Assembly: GCA_014728295.1 (NCBI GenBank) | Contig: WJLW01000019.1 | Location: forward strand, 1-64,000 | Source of the DNA: Chitinivibrionales bacterium | Lineage (GTDB): Bacteria > Fibrobacterota > Chitinivibrionia > Chitinivibrionales > WJKA01 | Direction of reading: 5' to 3' | Length of the DNA stretch: 64,000 nt | In this document: positions 17,590 through 27,018 of the stretch, in pieces | Layout: the number at the start of each line of letters is the position of its first letter | Numbering within the stretch: the stretch's first letter is position 1 | Translations under genes and position numbers: made by a program | Notes under the pieces: generated by a model | Told to the model about the DNA's origin: nothing | The model's input: the letters and a program-made list of their open reading frames with translations, nothing else | Databases searched by the model: none

Positions 17590-18012
17590 TCATGATATTT
17601 TGCCGTTGTAGCGGGAACCGCCCAGCGTAATGACATAGCTCCATGTCTCGCCGCCGTCGGTGCTCTCCCATATGGCCCCGAATTCCGGAGCGTCGTCGCT
17701 TTTGCAGGGCCCGCTCATGGTGGCGGCCCAGACAATATTCGGATTTGTCGGGTGAAATGCAAAATCGCCGATCTCCCAGCTCGGAAGACCGAAGGTCGTC
17801 TGCCACGAGTCGCCTTTGTCAAAGCTGACGCCGATGCCAAGCATATCGCCTCCCAGCATAACATGATTGGCGTCAAGCGGACTGACCGCAATTGAGGTAA
17901 GCCGGCCGCCTGATCCGGATTCGCTAAGCGGGGTTCAGGTTATGGAAGTCTGGGCCTGGATGAAAAAAAGACAGGACAAAACAATGGCTGTAGGTTAGGT
18001 ATAGTACGACAT
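17590..18012 (-). pseudogene. Remnant of a secreted BNR/GH74-like protein
   Basis: One leftward frame reads from an ATG at 18012 through a TAA six codons in, then a signal-like hydrophobic stretch IVLSCLFFIQAQTSIT, then a TGA where Trp would fit, and on to SGSGGRLTSIAVSP, LGIGVSFDKGDSWQTTFGLP, AFHPTNPNIVWAATMSG and WESTDGGETWSYV. These are typical BNR/Asp-box repeats of GH74 xyloglucanases or sortilin-like propellers. Only about 120 residues remain, whereas such proteins are several hundred long. Two in-frame stops and the truncation mark it as a relic. Confidence 0.65.
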
Positions 18013-18165
18013 GTTTTAGCTGAAAAAAACGGGTTCATCAGCTTAATCCCCCCGGATAGTGTTTATCGAACGATATCAGGTCATATTACGAAAACAGCAA
18101 AATTGTCCGGCTTCTGCTTTGAATATATGCAATGCAGAAATACCGGATCCGGATCGTTGTCGGCA

Positions 18166-19938
18166 TCACGTTTTCAGCGACTGCAGGTTCTCCACTCCCA
18201 ATCCAACCTGCGTTGACAGCATACCCGCATAGATTCCCTGCCGGTCGATCAACGCATTATGGGTTCCGTACTCGACAATTTCTCCGTTGTGAAAGACCAG
18301 TATCATATCGACATGGAATATCGTGCTTAACCGGTGCGCTACGATGAGCGTTGTCTGTCTGCCGAGAAGCCGCTGGATGCACTGCTGAACTTCCTTTTCG
18401 GAAATCGAATCCAGTGAGGAAGTCGCCTCGTCCAGAATGAGTATGGCCGGCCTGCGAAAGATGGCGCGTGCGATAACGATGCGTTGTTTCTGGCCGCCCG
18501 ACAAGGTCGCTCCCCGCTCCCCTATTATCGTATGGTAGCCCTCGGGCAGGTTGCGGATAAATTCGTCGGCATCGGCCATGCGGGCTGCTTCATAAACATC
18601 ATTTTCCTCGAATTGCCGGCGACCGTGTGCAATATTTTCGAACAGATTCGCGCGAAAGAGAATCGGCTCCTGTGTGACGACGCCGACGTGCTTGCGTACG
18701 CTGCGCATGTCAATAGCATTGACGTCGTATCCGTCAATTCTGACATGGCCTTGCTGTGCGCGCAACAGGCCCAGCACAAGATTGACAAAAGTGGTCTTGC
18801 CCGAGCCCGATCCGCCCACCAGGCCGATGGTTTGCCCGGTGGTTATTGAATAAGTCAAATCCGCAAACACCAGCGGACCCTGCGCATACGCAAAGTGAAC
18901 TTGCTCAAAGTCAATCTGTCCGTGCACCGACGACAAGGGAGTCTTGTTCTCGTTCAGCTCGACATCCGGTGCGTCAAGCACTTCCTTGATGCTGTTAATA
19001 GATTCGCTGAATTCGGTCAAAACGGGAAACTGGTTGACGAGATTGTTCACCGTTGCCGTCATGCGATTGATGTATTGCAGAAACAACACCAGGGCGCCAA
19101 CTTGCATCTGCCCCCTGATAATAGCAATCGCGCACACTGCAACAATAAACATGAGAAAAAGCTGCGAAAATGTTTCGATAATCACGGCAAATGACGCAAT
19201 TCCTTTACGAATTTCACGATAGCGCCCGATTATGTGAATATTCTTGTCGTCAATGCGCTCCTTCTCGTATTCCTCCTCACCATGAATCCGGGTCAGTGTA
19301 CTGGTTTGAATGAACTGCGAGATGGACTGGCTCAGATCTTCATTCGCCAGGCGGGCTTTGCGTTGCAGAGTGGCAAATAGTCTTCTGAAGTGACGATAAA
19401 TCAGAAAATAGACCGGGAGACATAACAGATAGAGTACCAGTATTTTCCAGTTTGTCAAGTACAAAACCGTTGCGGTGAACAGAAGCGTATAGGAGACGGC
19501 AAAACCCAGTCCAAACAGCATCTCGCCAAAGCGCTCAGAGCGTTCTACATCAACCATGATCTTGGAAAAGTAACGGCCGGATTCGTGCTGGCTGTGGTAT
19601 TGCATCGACAGCATCTGCAGCTTATGCACAAGCATGTTGCGGATGTCGCGGGTAATGCTTTTGATGATGACGGTGGTTTTGGAAACATAAATCCGGTGCA
19701 ACACATAATTGACGCCCCCCAGAATCGCACCAAGTACGATAGTACCAAATATTAAATCGATGCGTTCAGCGGGTATGAAATTATCGATGATAAATTTTAC
19801 GGCAATCGGATAGGCCAGATAGATGGCATGCTTGACGGCAAAGATGGGTGCCAGGACCGGCAATTCCCATTTATGCCGTGCCAGAAAGGAAAAGTAGAAC
19901 TTCAGTGCGTCTGATATGGATACCGTATTATCGCGCAT
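18166..19938 (-). CDS. ABC exporter, fused membrane and ATPase half-transporter
   Basis: A 590-residue MsbA/LmrA-type half-transporter expected to dimerise in the inner membrane. Residues about 20-315 hold six hydrophobic segments. The ATPase domain has Walker A GGSGSGKT (375-382), Q-loop VVTQEP, signature LSGGQKQR (479-486), Walker B ILILDE (499-504) and an H-loop IVAHRLS. The start at 19938 has GGGGA upstream; an in-frame ATG 51 bases earlier is also possible. It stands alone between a decayed gene and the divergent Cache gene, so the substrate (lipid, peptide or drug) cannot be inferred. Confidence 0.92.
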   Translation of the reverse strand: MRDNTVSISDALKFYFSFLARHKWELPVLAPIFAVKHAIYLAYPIAVKFIIDNFIPAERIDLIFGTIVLGAILGGVNYVLHRIYVSKTTVIIKSITRDIRNMLVHKLQMLSMQYHSQHESGRYFSKIMVDVERSERFGEMLFGLGFAVSYTLLFTATVLYLTNWKILVLYLLCLPVYFLIYRHFRRLFATLQRKARLANEDLSQSISQFIQTSTLTRIHGEEEYEKERIDDKNIHIIGRYREIRKGIASFAVIIETFSQLFLMFIVAVCAIAIIRGQMQVGALVLFLQYINRMTATVNNLVNQFPVLTEFSESINSIKEVLDAPDVELNENKTPLSSVHGQIDFEQVHFAYAQGPLVFADLTYSITTGQTIGLVGGSGSGKTTFVNLVLGLLRAQQGHVRIDGYDVNAIDMRSVRKHVGVVTQEPILFRANLFENIAHGRRQFEENDVYEAARMADADEFIRNLPEGYHTIIGERGATLSGGQKQRIVIARAIFRRPAILILDEATSSLDSISEKEVQQCIQRLLGRQTTLIVAHRLSTIFHVDMILVFHNGEIVEYGTHNALIDRQGIYAGMLSTQVGLGVENLQSLKT

Positions 19939-20395
19939 TGATCCCCGTGTAAATGACAGTCGCGGCCACATTTTGAGCGCGGGACTCATATGTCACTATA
20001 CCTGTTGCGGGTGCGCAGTGGTTAATCGCAGGCTGCCGGCGATGGGCGCCTGCGGCGGGTAAGCAGGGAGTTGCGGTCGGGAAGAACTGCCGACAATCGA
20101 GGATAGCTGCAATTACCGCAAGAAATTGCTCCATTGTGTCTTCCCCCAATCCGATATCAACACTTCAATTAAACTTCGGCATGGCCGAAAGACTACCGCC
20201 ACCACGTGATAGTGCGCAGGTTTATCTGCATTAAAATAAATCAGAAATGTTGAGTAGTACTTAAATAAATGGCAGAAACTGGCCTTGTCAATGAAATTAT
20301 ATTACAATAGTAATGCCGTTGTGCAGAAAGGATGATAATTTATTTACATATTGACGAACGATAGAGCATTATTTTCCGAACTACCGGCTCTTACC
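19939..20395. other. Divergent intergenic region
   Basis: About 450 bases between the ABC exporter and the Cache protein, read in opposite directions. TTGTCA near 20285 followed 17 bases later by TAGTAA is a possible rightward promoter. No gene was recognised. Confidence 0.35.
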
Positions 20396-21229
20396 ATGCG
20401 TTGGTTGTTCGCATTCAGCTTACTTTTCATTTGCAACCAGCAGATCTGCAGCGCTCCTTCGGCTCCTCAGCTTGTCAACCGCTACTTTGCTTCGCTGGAT
20501 TCACTCATGCGTGCAATTTCGCTCGACAAGGCAACTCGCACGTCTCAACTGCGCACGGCCGACCGGCTCATGGCGGATATCGTGGGTAATCATCCTGCTA
20601 TAGAACAGCTCATCCGCACCAATTCACGCGGCAAAGTCATCAATGAAATTATTGACGGGCGCATTGCGGCGCATACCTACCGGCGAGTAGGCAATCAGAA
20701 ATGGTACCGCTATATTCGGCGCAGCGGCGTTCCCTATTACAGCTATCTCAAGCGACGCAAAACCGGGAAGTACTACCTATTCTGGGCACGCCCGACCAAA
20801 TATGAAGGCCGATTCGGCGGATCTGTATCAGCAAAGATCGGATTGCAAAAGTGTTTCGAACAAATTGCACTTAGATATGATGTCAAATTCATGATTGCCC
20901 TTGAATCCGGTACACTCTTTACCAATCTGGAAAATCCTGCAAATGAAAAGTTGACAAATGCGCTTCTATCAATTCCGGGGTTCGAGGAATTAACCATTTC
21001 ATACGTTCCGCAACCAGCCGATCCTGAGCCGGCCCAGTCCCCGCGCACCGCCGCAGCAATGGCGCCTATGCCGAAAACACAAGGCGAGGATCAATCCGAC
21101 AATACAACCATAATATGGTTCCTGCTTGGCATTGCACTATTGGGAGTTGCCGCACTGGGAGTATACTACCTCATTAACAAAATGAATCAGCTCCGTGAGA
21201 AGCGGCTCAATCAGGGTGAATTCCTGTAA
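20396..21229 (+). CDS. Membrane-anchored Cache-like sensor protein
   Basis: A 277-residue protein with a signal peptide (MRWLFAFSLLFICNQQICSA), an extracytoplasmic region and one C-terminal transmembrane helix (IIWFLLGIALLGVAALGVYYLI) followed by a short basic tail. The centre resembles a Cache/PDC ligand domain: SRGKVINEI, YRYIRRSGVPYYSYLKRRKTGKYYLFW and GRFGGSVSAKI. Usual Cache proteins continue into a kinase, cyclase or chemotaxis module, which is absent here. It may pass a signal to a separate partner. An ATG at 20396 was chosen because it starts the signal peptide; no clear ribosome site is present. Function is inferred only at the level of ligand sensing. Confidence 0.6.
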   Translation: MRWLFAFSLLFICNQQICSAPSAPQLVNRYFASLDSLMRAISLDKATRTSQLRTADRLMADIVGNHPAIEQLIRTNSRGKVINEIIDGRIAAHTYRRVGNQKWYRYIRRSGVPYYSYLKRRKTGKYYLFWARPTKYEGRFGGSVSAKIGLQKCFEQIALRYDVKFMIALESGTLFTNLENPANEKLTNALLSIPGFEELTISYVPQPADPEPAQSPRTAAAMAPMPKTQGEDQSDNTTIIWFLLGIALLGVAALGVYYLINKMNQLREKRLNQGEFL

Positions 21230-21405
21230 TGCCCTCCCCCTGCATTTCCTGCTCCCTGATGAGCAAAAGAAACCGCATATCTTGCATTACTTCGTGCAAA
21301 TAAATATTATACTATTTGTTGGTCAGTTAGACACTGCCCTTCATACAAGTAAAAAAGCTCACGCTTTGCATCGGTTCAGCAGCAAAACTTTACAAGGGGA
21401 ACTAC

Positions 21406-23610
21406 ATGAAAAAGGTATTGCTTTGCATTTATGCGTTTAATTGTCTCGTACTGCAATCTTTGGGCGCTGATTTTGACGGCATAGCCGTATTTGCCCAGGG
21501 CGGAAAGCTGCCACCCGTCGACATTAACATCCTCGATATTCGTAGTGGTCAAATGTCACGCATATTTTACGATTCCAGTGAAAAAAAGACAAGCATGTGC
21601 ATGTCACCCGACGGTAAAAAGATCGGTTACTCAACGTCAAGCGGCCGCTTTTATACGGTTAATATTGACGGCAAGGGGCACACGATGCTGCTTGATCAGA
21701 ACATTCGATCCGAAAAAGTGACTTTCAACTGGACGAATAACGGTCTTTTCTGGCTGGGCAAGCTCCCCTCGCCAAAGAATGGGACAGCAGTCTGGCACTA
21801 TGATTTCAACGAAGACACCAGCGGCGTAATTTACGGATGGGAATACAGTCAATACGATGATCGCAACCAGTACGAATTCAGCAGAGGCAGCCTGGACTAC
21901 ATCGCAACAGGAAACCTCGGTCTGAATTTTTATATCAGGGCCAGTCGACCGATTCCCTATTCCGTGCTCTTCGACACGCTGCAAGGCTCGCAGGGTGATT
22001 CAATAGTGCGGACCTGCAAAAAAAACTACTGGTATACGTATGTATCTTTCAGTGATTACAGCTACTCCAATCCCCGGGAAACCCTGCACAGCTCGTGGGG
22101 TCACGGGGATGCCATGACAATTGACGAGCAATACATGTTCTTTTTGCAGGGATTCGGGTGCTATTGGGAGCAGACAGCAGACTTTAGCGATTCGCCCGAC
22201 ATGGGTCACAATGGCTGGCGGGTGATCCGTATTTCGGAGGTAAAGCAATCCCACGCGATGTCACCTCCGGGAGCACGTAACGTCAGCGCACCTGCGATCT
22301 GCAAAAATGATAATGATTTGCACGGCTATACCGCGAATGAAAACAACACAAAGCTGCATTATATCTGGAACTGGACAACCAGATCCGACACAATGTTCGT
22401 CTGGGAAGGAGATCTTTCGTTTGTTGCATTTTACAAAGGCGACCCGGGCAGCAGCGGCCCGCAATTGGCAGTTTCGCCGTCGGAACTTGTCTTTAACGTG
22501 GCGCAGGGAGCGACCTCGGTCGACGATAAGGATGTGACCATAAGCAATATCAGCAGCGGAGCTTTGGGTAATGCAACGCTCAATCTCGCCCCTGATTCGG
22601 CATCGCAATGGCTGAATACCTCCATATCCGTATCCGGCAACAGCCAGACAGTCACGAATTCAATTACCGTTTCCGCCATATCCGGCTATCCTGCCGAAGC
22701 AACGGTGACCGTATCCGCACCAGCAGCATCAAATTCAGAAACATACACGGTGCGCGTCATTCAAAGCAATCTCTCCTCACCCGAAAATCTTACGACAACA
22801 GCAGTCGGCGACAGCTTGCTGGATGTCAAACTCGAGTGGGACTACACAAGTACCGGTATTGACAAATTCATCATTCAGCGCAAAACCACCGGTTCATGGG
22901 AACAAATTGCAGTTGTCAACTCATCCAACAAGACATATACCGATACCTACGTTGCCATTGACCAATACACCTACCGCGCAGCCGCGGCCAAGGACGCCGA
23001 CACTTCCGGCTACTCGAATGAATCAAAAATCAATGTGGCCGGTGTGCAATGGATACGCGTATTCACCCCGCACAACGACGACTCACTCTATGCCGGATCG
23101 ACCGTCGCCGTCACGTGGGAAAACAACCTGGTTGATCAGATAAAGATCCGGGTCACCAATGACGGATGGACTACAAATCAGCTTATCACCGATCAAGGCG
23201 GCGTGCGGCCAACCGATGCCACATGGCAGAATTTTACTTGGACAATTCCCGCTAACTGGGCCGGCACAGATATATCGTTCGAAGTTTCACAATACGAAGA
23301 CCAGTTCAAGGCGTATTCCGGCGTTGCCCAAGTATATTCTTCCAGTTCTGCTTCCAGCTCCTTGCATTTGTTCAGACCGTCTCATACCGCCGTCAGGGTG
23401 CACAACAGGTGCGTGAGAGTTGCATTACCAGGCCAAAGCGAATGGACTGCCAACCTCATCAGCAGCAATGGTCGCACACTGAAAACGCTGTCGGCAGCGG
23501 CGCCGGGTAGCTACGAATGGAGCTTGCAGCAGCTTGGCGCTGGTGTCTATTATGTTCAGTTGTTGAGAAACGGACAGTCTCGTTTAATCACGCCGCTGGT
23601 AGTGGAATAA
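21406..23610 (+). CDS. Large secreted protein: propeller-like, BACON-like, Fn3 and sorting tail
   Basis: A 734-residue exported protein; AGGGGA precedes the ATG. After a signal peptide (about 1-20), residues 22-345 have TolB-like features (MSPDGKKIGYSTSSGRFYTV). Residues about 350-445 resemble a BACON-type beta domain (LAVSPSELVFNVAQGATS). An Fn3-like domain covers about 450-550 (VKLEWDYTSTGIDKFIIQRK), then another beta-sandwich (VFTPHNDDSLYAGSTVAVTW), and the last ~75 residues are a sorting-like domain ending GVYYVQLLRNGQSRLI. It is a paralogue of the 616-residue protein at 29352. A cell-surface carbohydrate-related role is plausible but no enzyme signature is seen. Confidence 0.75.
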   Translation: MKKVLLCIYAFNCLVLQSLGADFDGIAVFAQGGKLPPVDINILDIRSGQMSRIFYDSSEKKTSMCMSPDGKKIGYSTSSGRFYTVNIDGKGHTMLLDQNIRSEKVTFNWTNNGLFWLGKLPSPKNGTAVWHYDFNEDTSGVIYGWEYSQYDDRNQYEFSRGSLDYIATGNLGLNFYIRASRPIPYSVLFDTLQGSQGDSIVRTCKKNYWYTYVSFSDYSYSNPRETLHSSWGHGDAMTIDEQYMFFLQGFGCYWEQTADFSDSPDMGHNGWRVIRISEVKQSHAMSPPGARNVSAPAICKNDNDLHGYTANENNTKLHYIWNWTTRSDTMFVWEGDLSFVAFYKGDPGSSGPQLAVSPSELVFNVAQGATSVDDKDVTISNISSGALGNATLNLAPDSASQWLNTSISVSGNSQTVTNSITVSAISGYPAEATVTVSAPAASNSETYTVRVIQSNLSSPENLTTTAVGDSLLDVKLEWDYTSTGIDKFIIQRKTTGSWEQIAVVNSSNKTYTDTYVAIDQYTYRAAAAKDADTSGYSNESKINVAGVQWIRVFTPHNDDSLYAGSTVAVTWENNLVDQIKIRVTNDGWTTNQLITDQGGVRPTDATWQNFTWTIPANWAGTDISFEVSQYEDQFKAYSGVAQVYSSSSASSSLHLFRPSHTAVRVHNRCVRVALPGQSEWTANLISSNGRTLKTLSAAAPGSYEWSLQQLGAGVYYVQLLRNGQSRLITPLVVE

Positions 23611-23664
23611 ATTGCTTCGGCTTTGCAGCCAATGCCCCCATGACCGACGGCGCACAGCAGTGAG

Positions 23665-23698
23665 CAGGATGCCGAAACCGGCATCCTGAATTTTACCC
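23665..23698 (+). terminator. Rho-independent-type terminator
   Basis: A perfect 10-bp stem CAGGATGCCG/CGGCATCCTG with an AAAC loop, then AATTTT. It lies between the convergent genes ending at 23610 and 23702; the T tract suits the rightward gene best but the stem could stop both. Confidence 0.65.
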
Positions 23699-23701
23699 TG
23701 C

Positions 23702-25543
23702 CTAAGGTTTCACATACACATCACCTTTGCCGTTGCCGCTATACGTATTGTCTGCAATCCCGGTGACGTCCGTATCTCTTTCGGCATATACGGCATAGTG
23801 CTCAGAATCTTTGATGGTGCAATTTTGTACCGTTACGGCAACATTGTCAATGTAGATACCGTTGGTAGCCTTTTCGATAGTGCACCAGGTTAGAGACGTG
23901 TTGGAAGTTGCTTCATTGTCAAGGTAAATGCCCCCGTTTCCGGCGCCGCTCGATGATCTGTCGTATCCCCAATAGGTGCCGCTTACCGAGGCCGTAAACG
24001 TAATCGGATCACTCTGCGTGCCGTTTGCAGCAAGCGTGGCGACGCCGCTGTAGCCAACTTGAAAATATGCATCGGTGAGCAATTCAAATTGTGCTCCGGG
24101 CCGAATCGTTACCAATGTGCCACCCGTAGCACCAATGTCAATAGTTCCGTCGACAATGTACGGAGCATCGTGCTTTTTCCAGACGGCGTCATCTTCAACG
24201 TCATCGCCCTCAATCAGAATGCCGCCTTTGGTATTGCCCGCCACACTGCCGGTTCCGGACAAGTTGCCGACCTTGTGCGCTTCAATTTTAATTCCGTAAT
24301 CGCCGTTACCCGTCAATACATTGTTCAGGAACGACGCGGAATCTTTCGGTGAGCCATCATGATCAAACTCGACTCCGGTTTTGTCGCATGATGAGATAGT
24401 GCTGTTTGATATTTCCACCGCGGCCTTTTTAACATAAATACCGTTGGTGGCATTGGTTATGGAAACATACCTGAGCGATGTATTTGAAGTTGCTTCATCG
24501 TCTAAATATATGCCTCCCGGGCTCGTGCTTGACGAGTAGCCCCAACTGGTACCAGATACGTTGTTCGTCATAATGATCGAATCGGATGCGGTTCCCTGCG
24601 CAATCAGCGTCGCAATGCTGCTGTAGCCAACCCGGACATACGCATTCTGATTGAACCTGAATTGTGCGCCCGGCCTGATGGTGACCGTGTTGCCGCTTGT
24701 TGAACCGATGTCAATCGTGCCGTCAACCACATAAGGTGCATCATGCTTTTTGATAATTGCATTTTCTTCTATATCATCGCCGTCCACAAATATACCGCCT
24801 TGGGTATTGCCGGCTACCGATCCGGTTCCCGAAAGTTTGCCCAGGCTGGTGGCTTCGATATATATGCCATATTCCGCATTTGCGGATGTGACGTTATTAA
24901 GAAACGATGCAGAATCAACCGGCGATCCATCAAAATTAAATTCGATTCCATAGTACAGATTTGAAGCTATTCGGCAGTTTGAGATTTCAATTTGAGAACC
25001 TTTGCAATAAACGCCGGTAGTCGCCGAGCTAACCACGCAATACTGCAGGGAAGTATTGGATGTAGTATTATTGCCCAGCCAGATGCCGCCACTGCTTTGG
25101 GTACCGGATTCGTATCCCCACTTGAAACCGGTGCCGCTTGCAATGAAATAGATCGAATCCTGCTCCGTGCCTTGTGCTTTGAGTGTCCCGGAACCGGAAT
25201 AACCGACCCGCAGGTACTCACTTTTGTCAAATTTGAGCACGGCCCCGGGCCCGATGACCAGCTCACCGGCAACATCGATTTTGCCTTTGACCGTTAGGGT
25301 GATATCTTCGCCGAACGTCACCTTGGTGCCCGCCGGGATATCAAGGCCGCCGGTGCAAATCACGTACTGCGCATTGGTATTGGTATAGCTTTGCGTACCG
25401 GATGCATCGCCGCAGATCTCAATCGTTTGGCCCGGAGTTCCGGAATTGCCATCAGGATCATTTACGCCGCATGAATTAAGCAGTACAGCGCATGAAAGTG
25501 GGATACTCAACAAGAGGGTTCTCACGTCTGTTTTGCGCACCAT
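23702..25543 (-). CDS. Beta-helix lipoprotein with ~191-residue tandem repeats
   Basis: A 613-residue lipoprotein; AAAGGAGG before the ATG fixes the start. The signal ends in a lipobox (AVLLNSCG). The rest is a right-handed parallel beta-helix built from three near-identical units. Unit 1 and unit 2 are 192 and 191 residues long, measured between the PGAxxxF...RVGYSG landmarks, and unit 3 stops after about 125 residues. Each repeats TSNTSL, DGSPxDSASFLNNV, SGTGSVAGNT and KKHDAPYxVDGTIDIG. The recent tandem duplication suggests length variation is tolerated. Surface binding of polysaccharide or an adhesive role is likely; no lyase residues can be assigned. Confidence 0.8.
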   Translation of the reverse strand: MVRKTDVRTLLLSIPLSCAVLLNSCGVNDPDGNSGTPGQTIEICGDASGTQSYTNTNAQYVICTGGLDIPAGTKVTFGEDITLTVKGKIDVAGELVIGPGAVLKFDKSEYLRVGYSGSGTLKAQGTEQDSIYFIASGTGFKWGYESGTQSSGGIWLGNNTTSNTSLQYCVVSSATTGVYCKGSQIEISNCRIASNLYYGIEFNFDGSPVDSASFLNNVTSANAEYGIYIEATSLGKLSGTGSVAGNTQGGIFVDGDDIEENAIIKKHDAPYVVDGTIDIGSTSGNTVTIRPGAQFRFNQNAYVRVGYSSIATLIAQGTASDSIIMTNNVSGTSWGYSSSTSPGGIYLDDEATSNTSLRYVSITNATNGIYVKKAAVEISNSTISSCDKTGVEFDHDGSPKDSASFLNNVLTGNGDYGIKIEAHKVGNLSGTGSVAGNTKGGILIEGDDVEDDAVWKKHDAPYIVDGTIDIGATGGTLVTIRPGAQFELLTDAYFQVGYSGVATLAANGTQSDPITFTASVSGTYWGYDRSSSGAGNGGIYLDNEATSNTSLTWCTIEKATNGIYIDNVAVTVQNCTIKDSEHYAVYAERDTDVTGIADNTYSGNGKGDVYVKP

Positions 25544-25757
25544 GCGTTCCTCCTTTGGGTTGGTTTCTTTATATTGATATCGTACTGGATAACTACACGA
25601 GTATCGATGCTTAAATATAATCAATCATTCGTGCCCGGCAAAAAAATTATCGGTCTCGAATTGATTTAAAAGTAATCAATAAAGTGGAAGATAAGTCTGG
25701 TGGCGCGCCGCACATCCACTTATGATCCACTTTCTGCCGGATTTCTTCTTTTGCGCT

Positions 25758-26636
25758 TCACGACATCGACCGCTCCGTATTGAATAATCGGCAATTGCGC
25801 ATGATGAACTGCTCAATACCCGACGGCCTGGACTGCATGATGCGCTCGAAGTCATTCACCGGCTGCCGTTGCCTGCCAAACCGCGGCAGATAATGCAGCA
25901 GCAGCATAATGCCGATATACGACAACGGTGTTCCATTCGTCAGTTTGTACCAGATGTAGCGCATGACAGAAGGACTTTCGTAACGCAATGAGGTTGCGCA
26001 CACTGCGTTGATTCGGTCCACAACCTCCCCGAAACCCAGGTAATCACCACCCGCAATCTCGACGGCAGTATTGACATGTGCATCCGATTCGAAAATAACT
26101 TTCGCGGCCAGCCTGCCGATATCATCAACATCAATCCAGTTGAATTTGAGACCTCCCGACGGCATGAAGATGCGCCGATTAGCCTTTATCTCGTCATACA
26201 GAGTCGTGGTGATATTGTCCATGAAATAGCCCGGCCGCAAAAAAACAGAGGGAATAGTCAATTGACGTATGCGTTGTTCGATTTTTGCGTGCGGAATGTA
26301 GCTCATGCGTTCGGCCCCCATCACCGACAGGAACACAACTTTCGTGTGATGTTTCTCAGCTATCCGATCAAGAAGGGGATACACATACCTGGCTACATTC
26401 CCGACCTGCGGCGGACGCAACAGGAAGACCAGCGCGGCATCGTCAACATGCTCAAAACCGATGCCTTTCTCCAAATCGAAGTCGACATACTCGATATCAT
26501 CCCTGCTCAGACGTTCATGTGCCAGTGCGGCATTGCGTGATGCAGCGACAATACGCATTCCTTGCGTATCGATATGCGTGAGCAACGCGCGGCCAACATT
26601 GCCGGTAGCGCCTGTGATGATGACTTTGCGCTTCAT
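25758..26636 (-). CDS. NmrA-like NAD(P)-binding protein (atypical SDR)
   Basis: A 292-residue protein of the atypical short-chain dehydrogenase group. The N-terminal nucleotide-binding motif TGATGNVG (residues 8-15) is intact. FLSVMGAE, LRPGYFMDNI and FNWIDVDDIGRLAA are typical of the NmrA/quinone-reductase-2-like branch, which often acts as redox sensor or reductase. The usual catalytic Tyr-x3-Lys is replaced by a His-x3-Glu-like segment (HAKIEQR), as in this branch. It sits alone among secreted genes and is not obviously co-transcribed with them. Confidence 0.82.
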   Translation of the reverse strand: MKRKVIITGATGNVGRALLTHIDTQGMRIVAASRNAALAHERLSRDDIEYVDFDLEKGIGFEHVDDAALVFLLRPPQVGNVARYVYPLLDRIAEKHHTKVVFLSVMGAERMSYIPHAKIEQRIRQLTIPSVFLRPGYFMDNITTTLYDEIKANRRIFMPSGGLKFNWIDVDDIGRLAAKVIFESDAHVNTAVEIAGGDYLGFGEVVDRINAVCATSLRYESPSVMRYIWYKLTNGTPLSYIGIMLLLHYLPRFGRQRQPVNDFERIMQSRPSGIEQFIMRNCRLFNTERSMS

Positions 26637-27018
26637 CCAATTACCATCCCACCTGTTGACCGGTCACGCTGCAAGGACAACCATAATTTTCAATATACAC
26701 ATTAATCCGGTATCCGGGCCACATATTGGAAGCAAAAATGGCATTTAATATGGCAAATCAGGCCGTTTTTTGCTATCTTTACTATCAGGTTCAAAGCCGG
26801 TAGATGAACATTCAGTCGACAAAGCGGCAAAAATGACTCCTGAAGCCGGCCGATTGCTGCGAAATGAAAGCAATAAGGGGAATCATGCCTTTTATTTCCA
26901 GTGATATTTCTAAGAGCAAAAAATGCTTTCCGCAGGATTGATGGCATTGCTGTGATTTAAGCGTTCAAATTGTCATATGCTTGCAATTAGTCATATTTCA
27001 GCAAAACACAGGGGGATT
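26637..27018. other. Intergenic region, AT-rich, promoter space for the beta-helix gene
   Basis: About 380 bases between the divergent NmrA-like and beta-helix genes. AT-rich toward 26900-27000. No gene, RNA or repeat was recognised. Confidence 0.35.
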
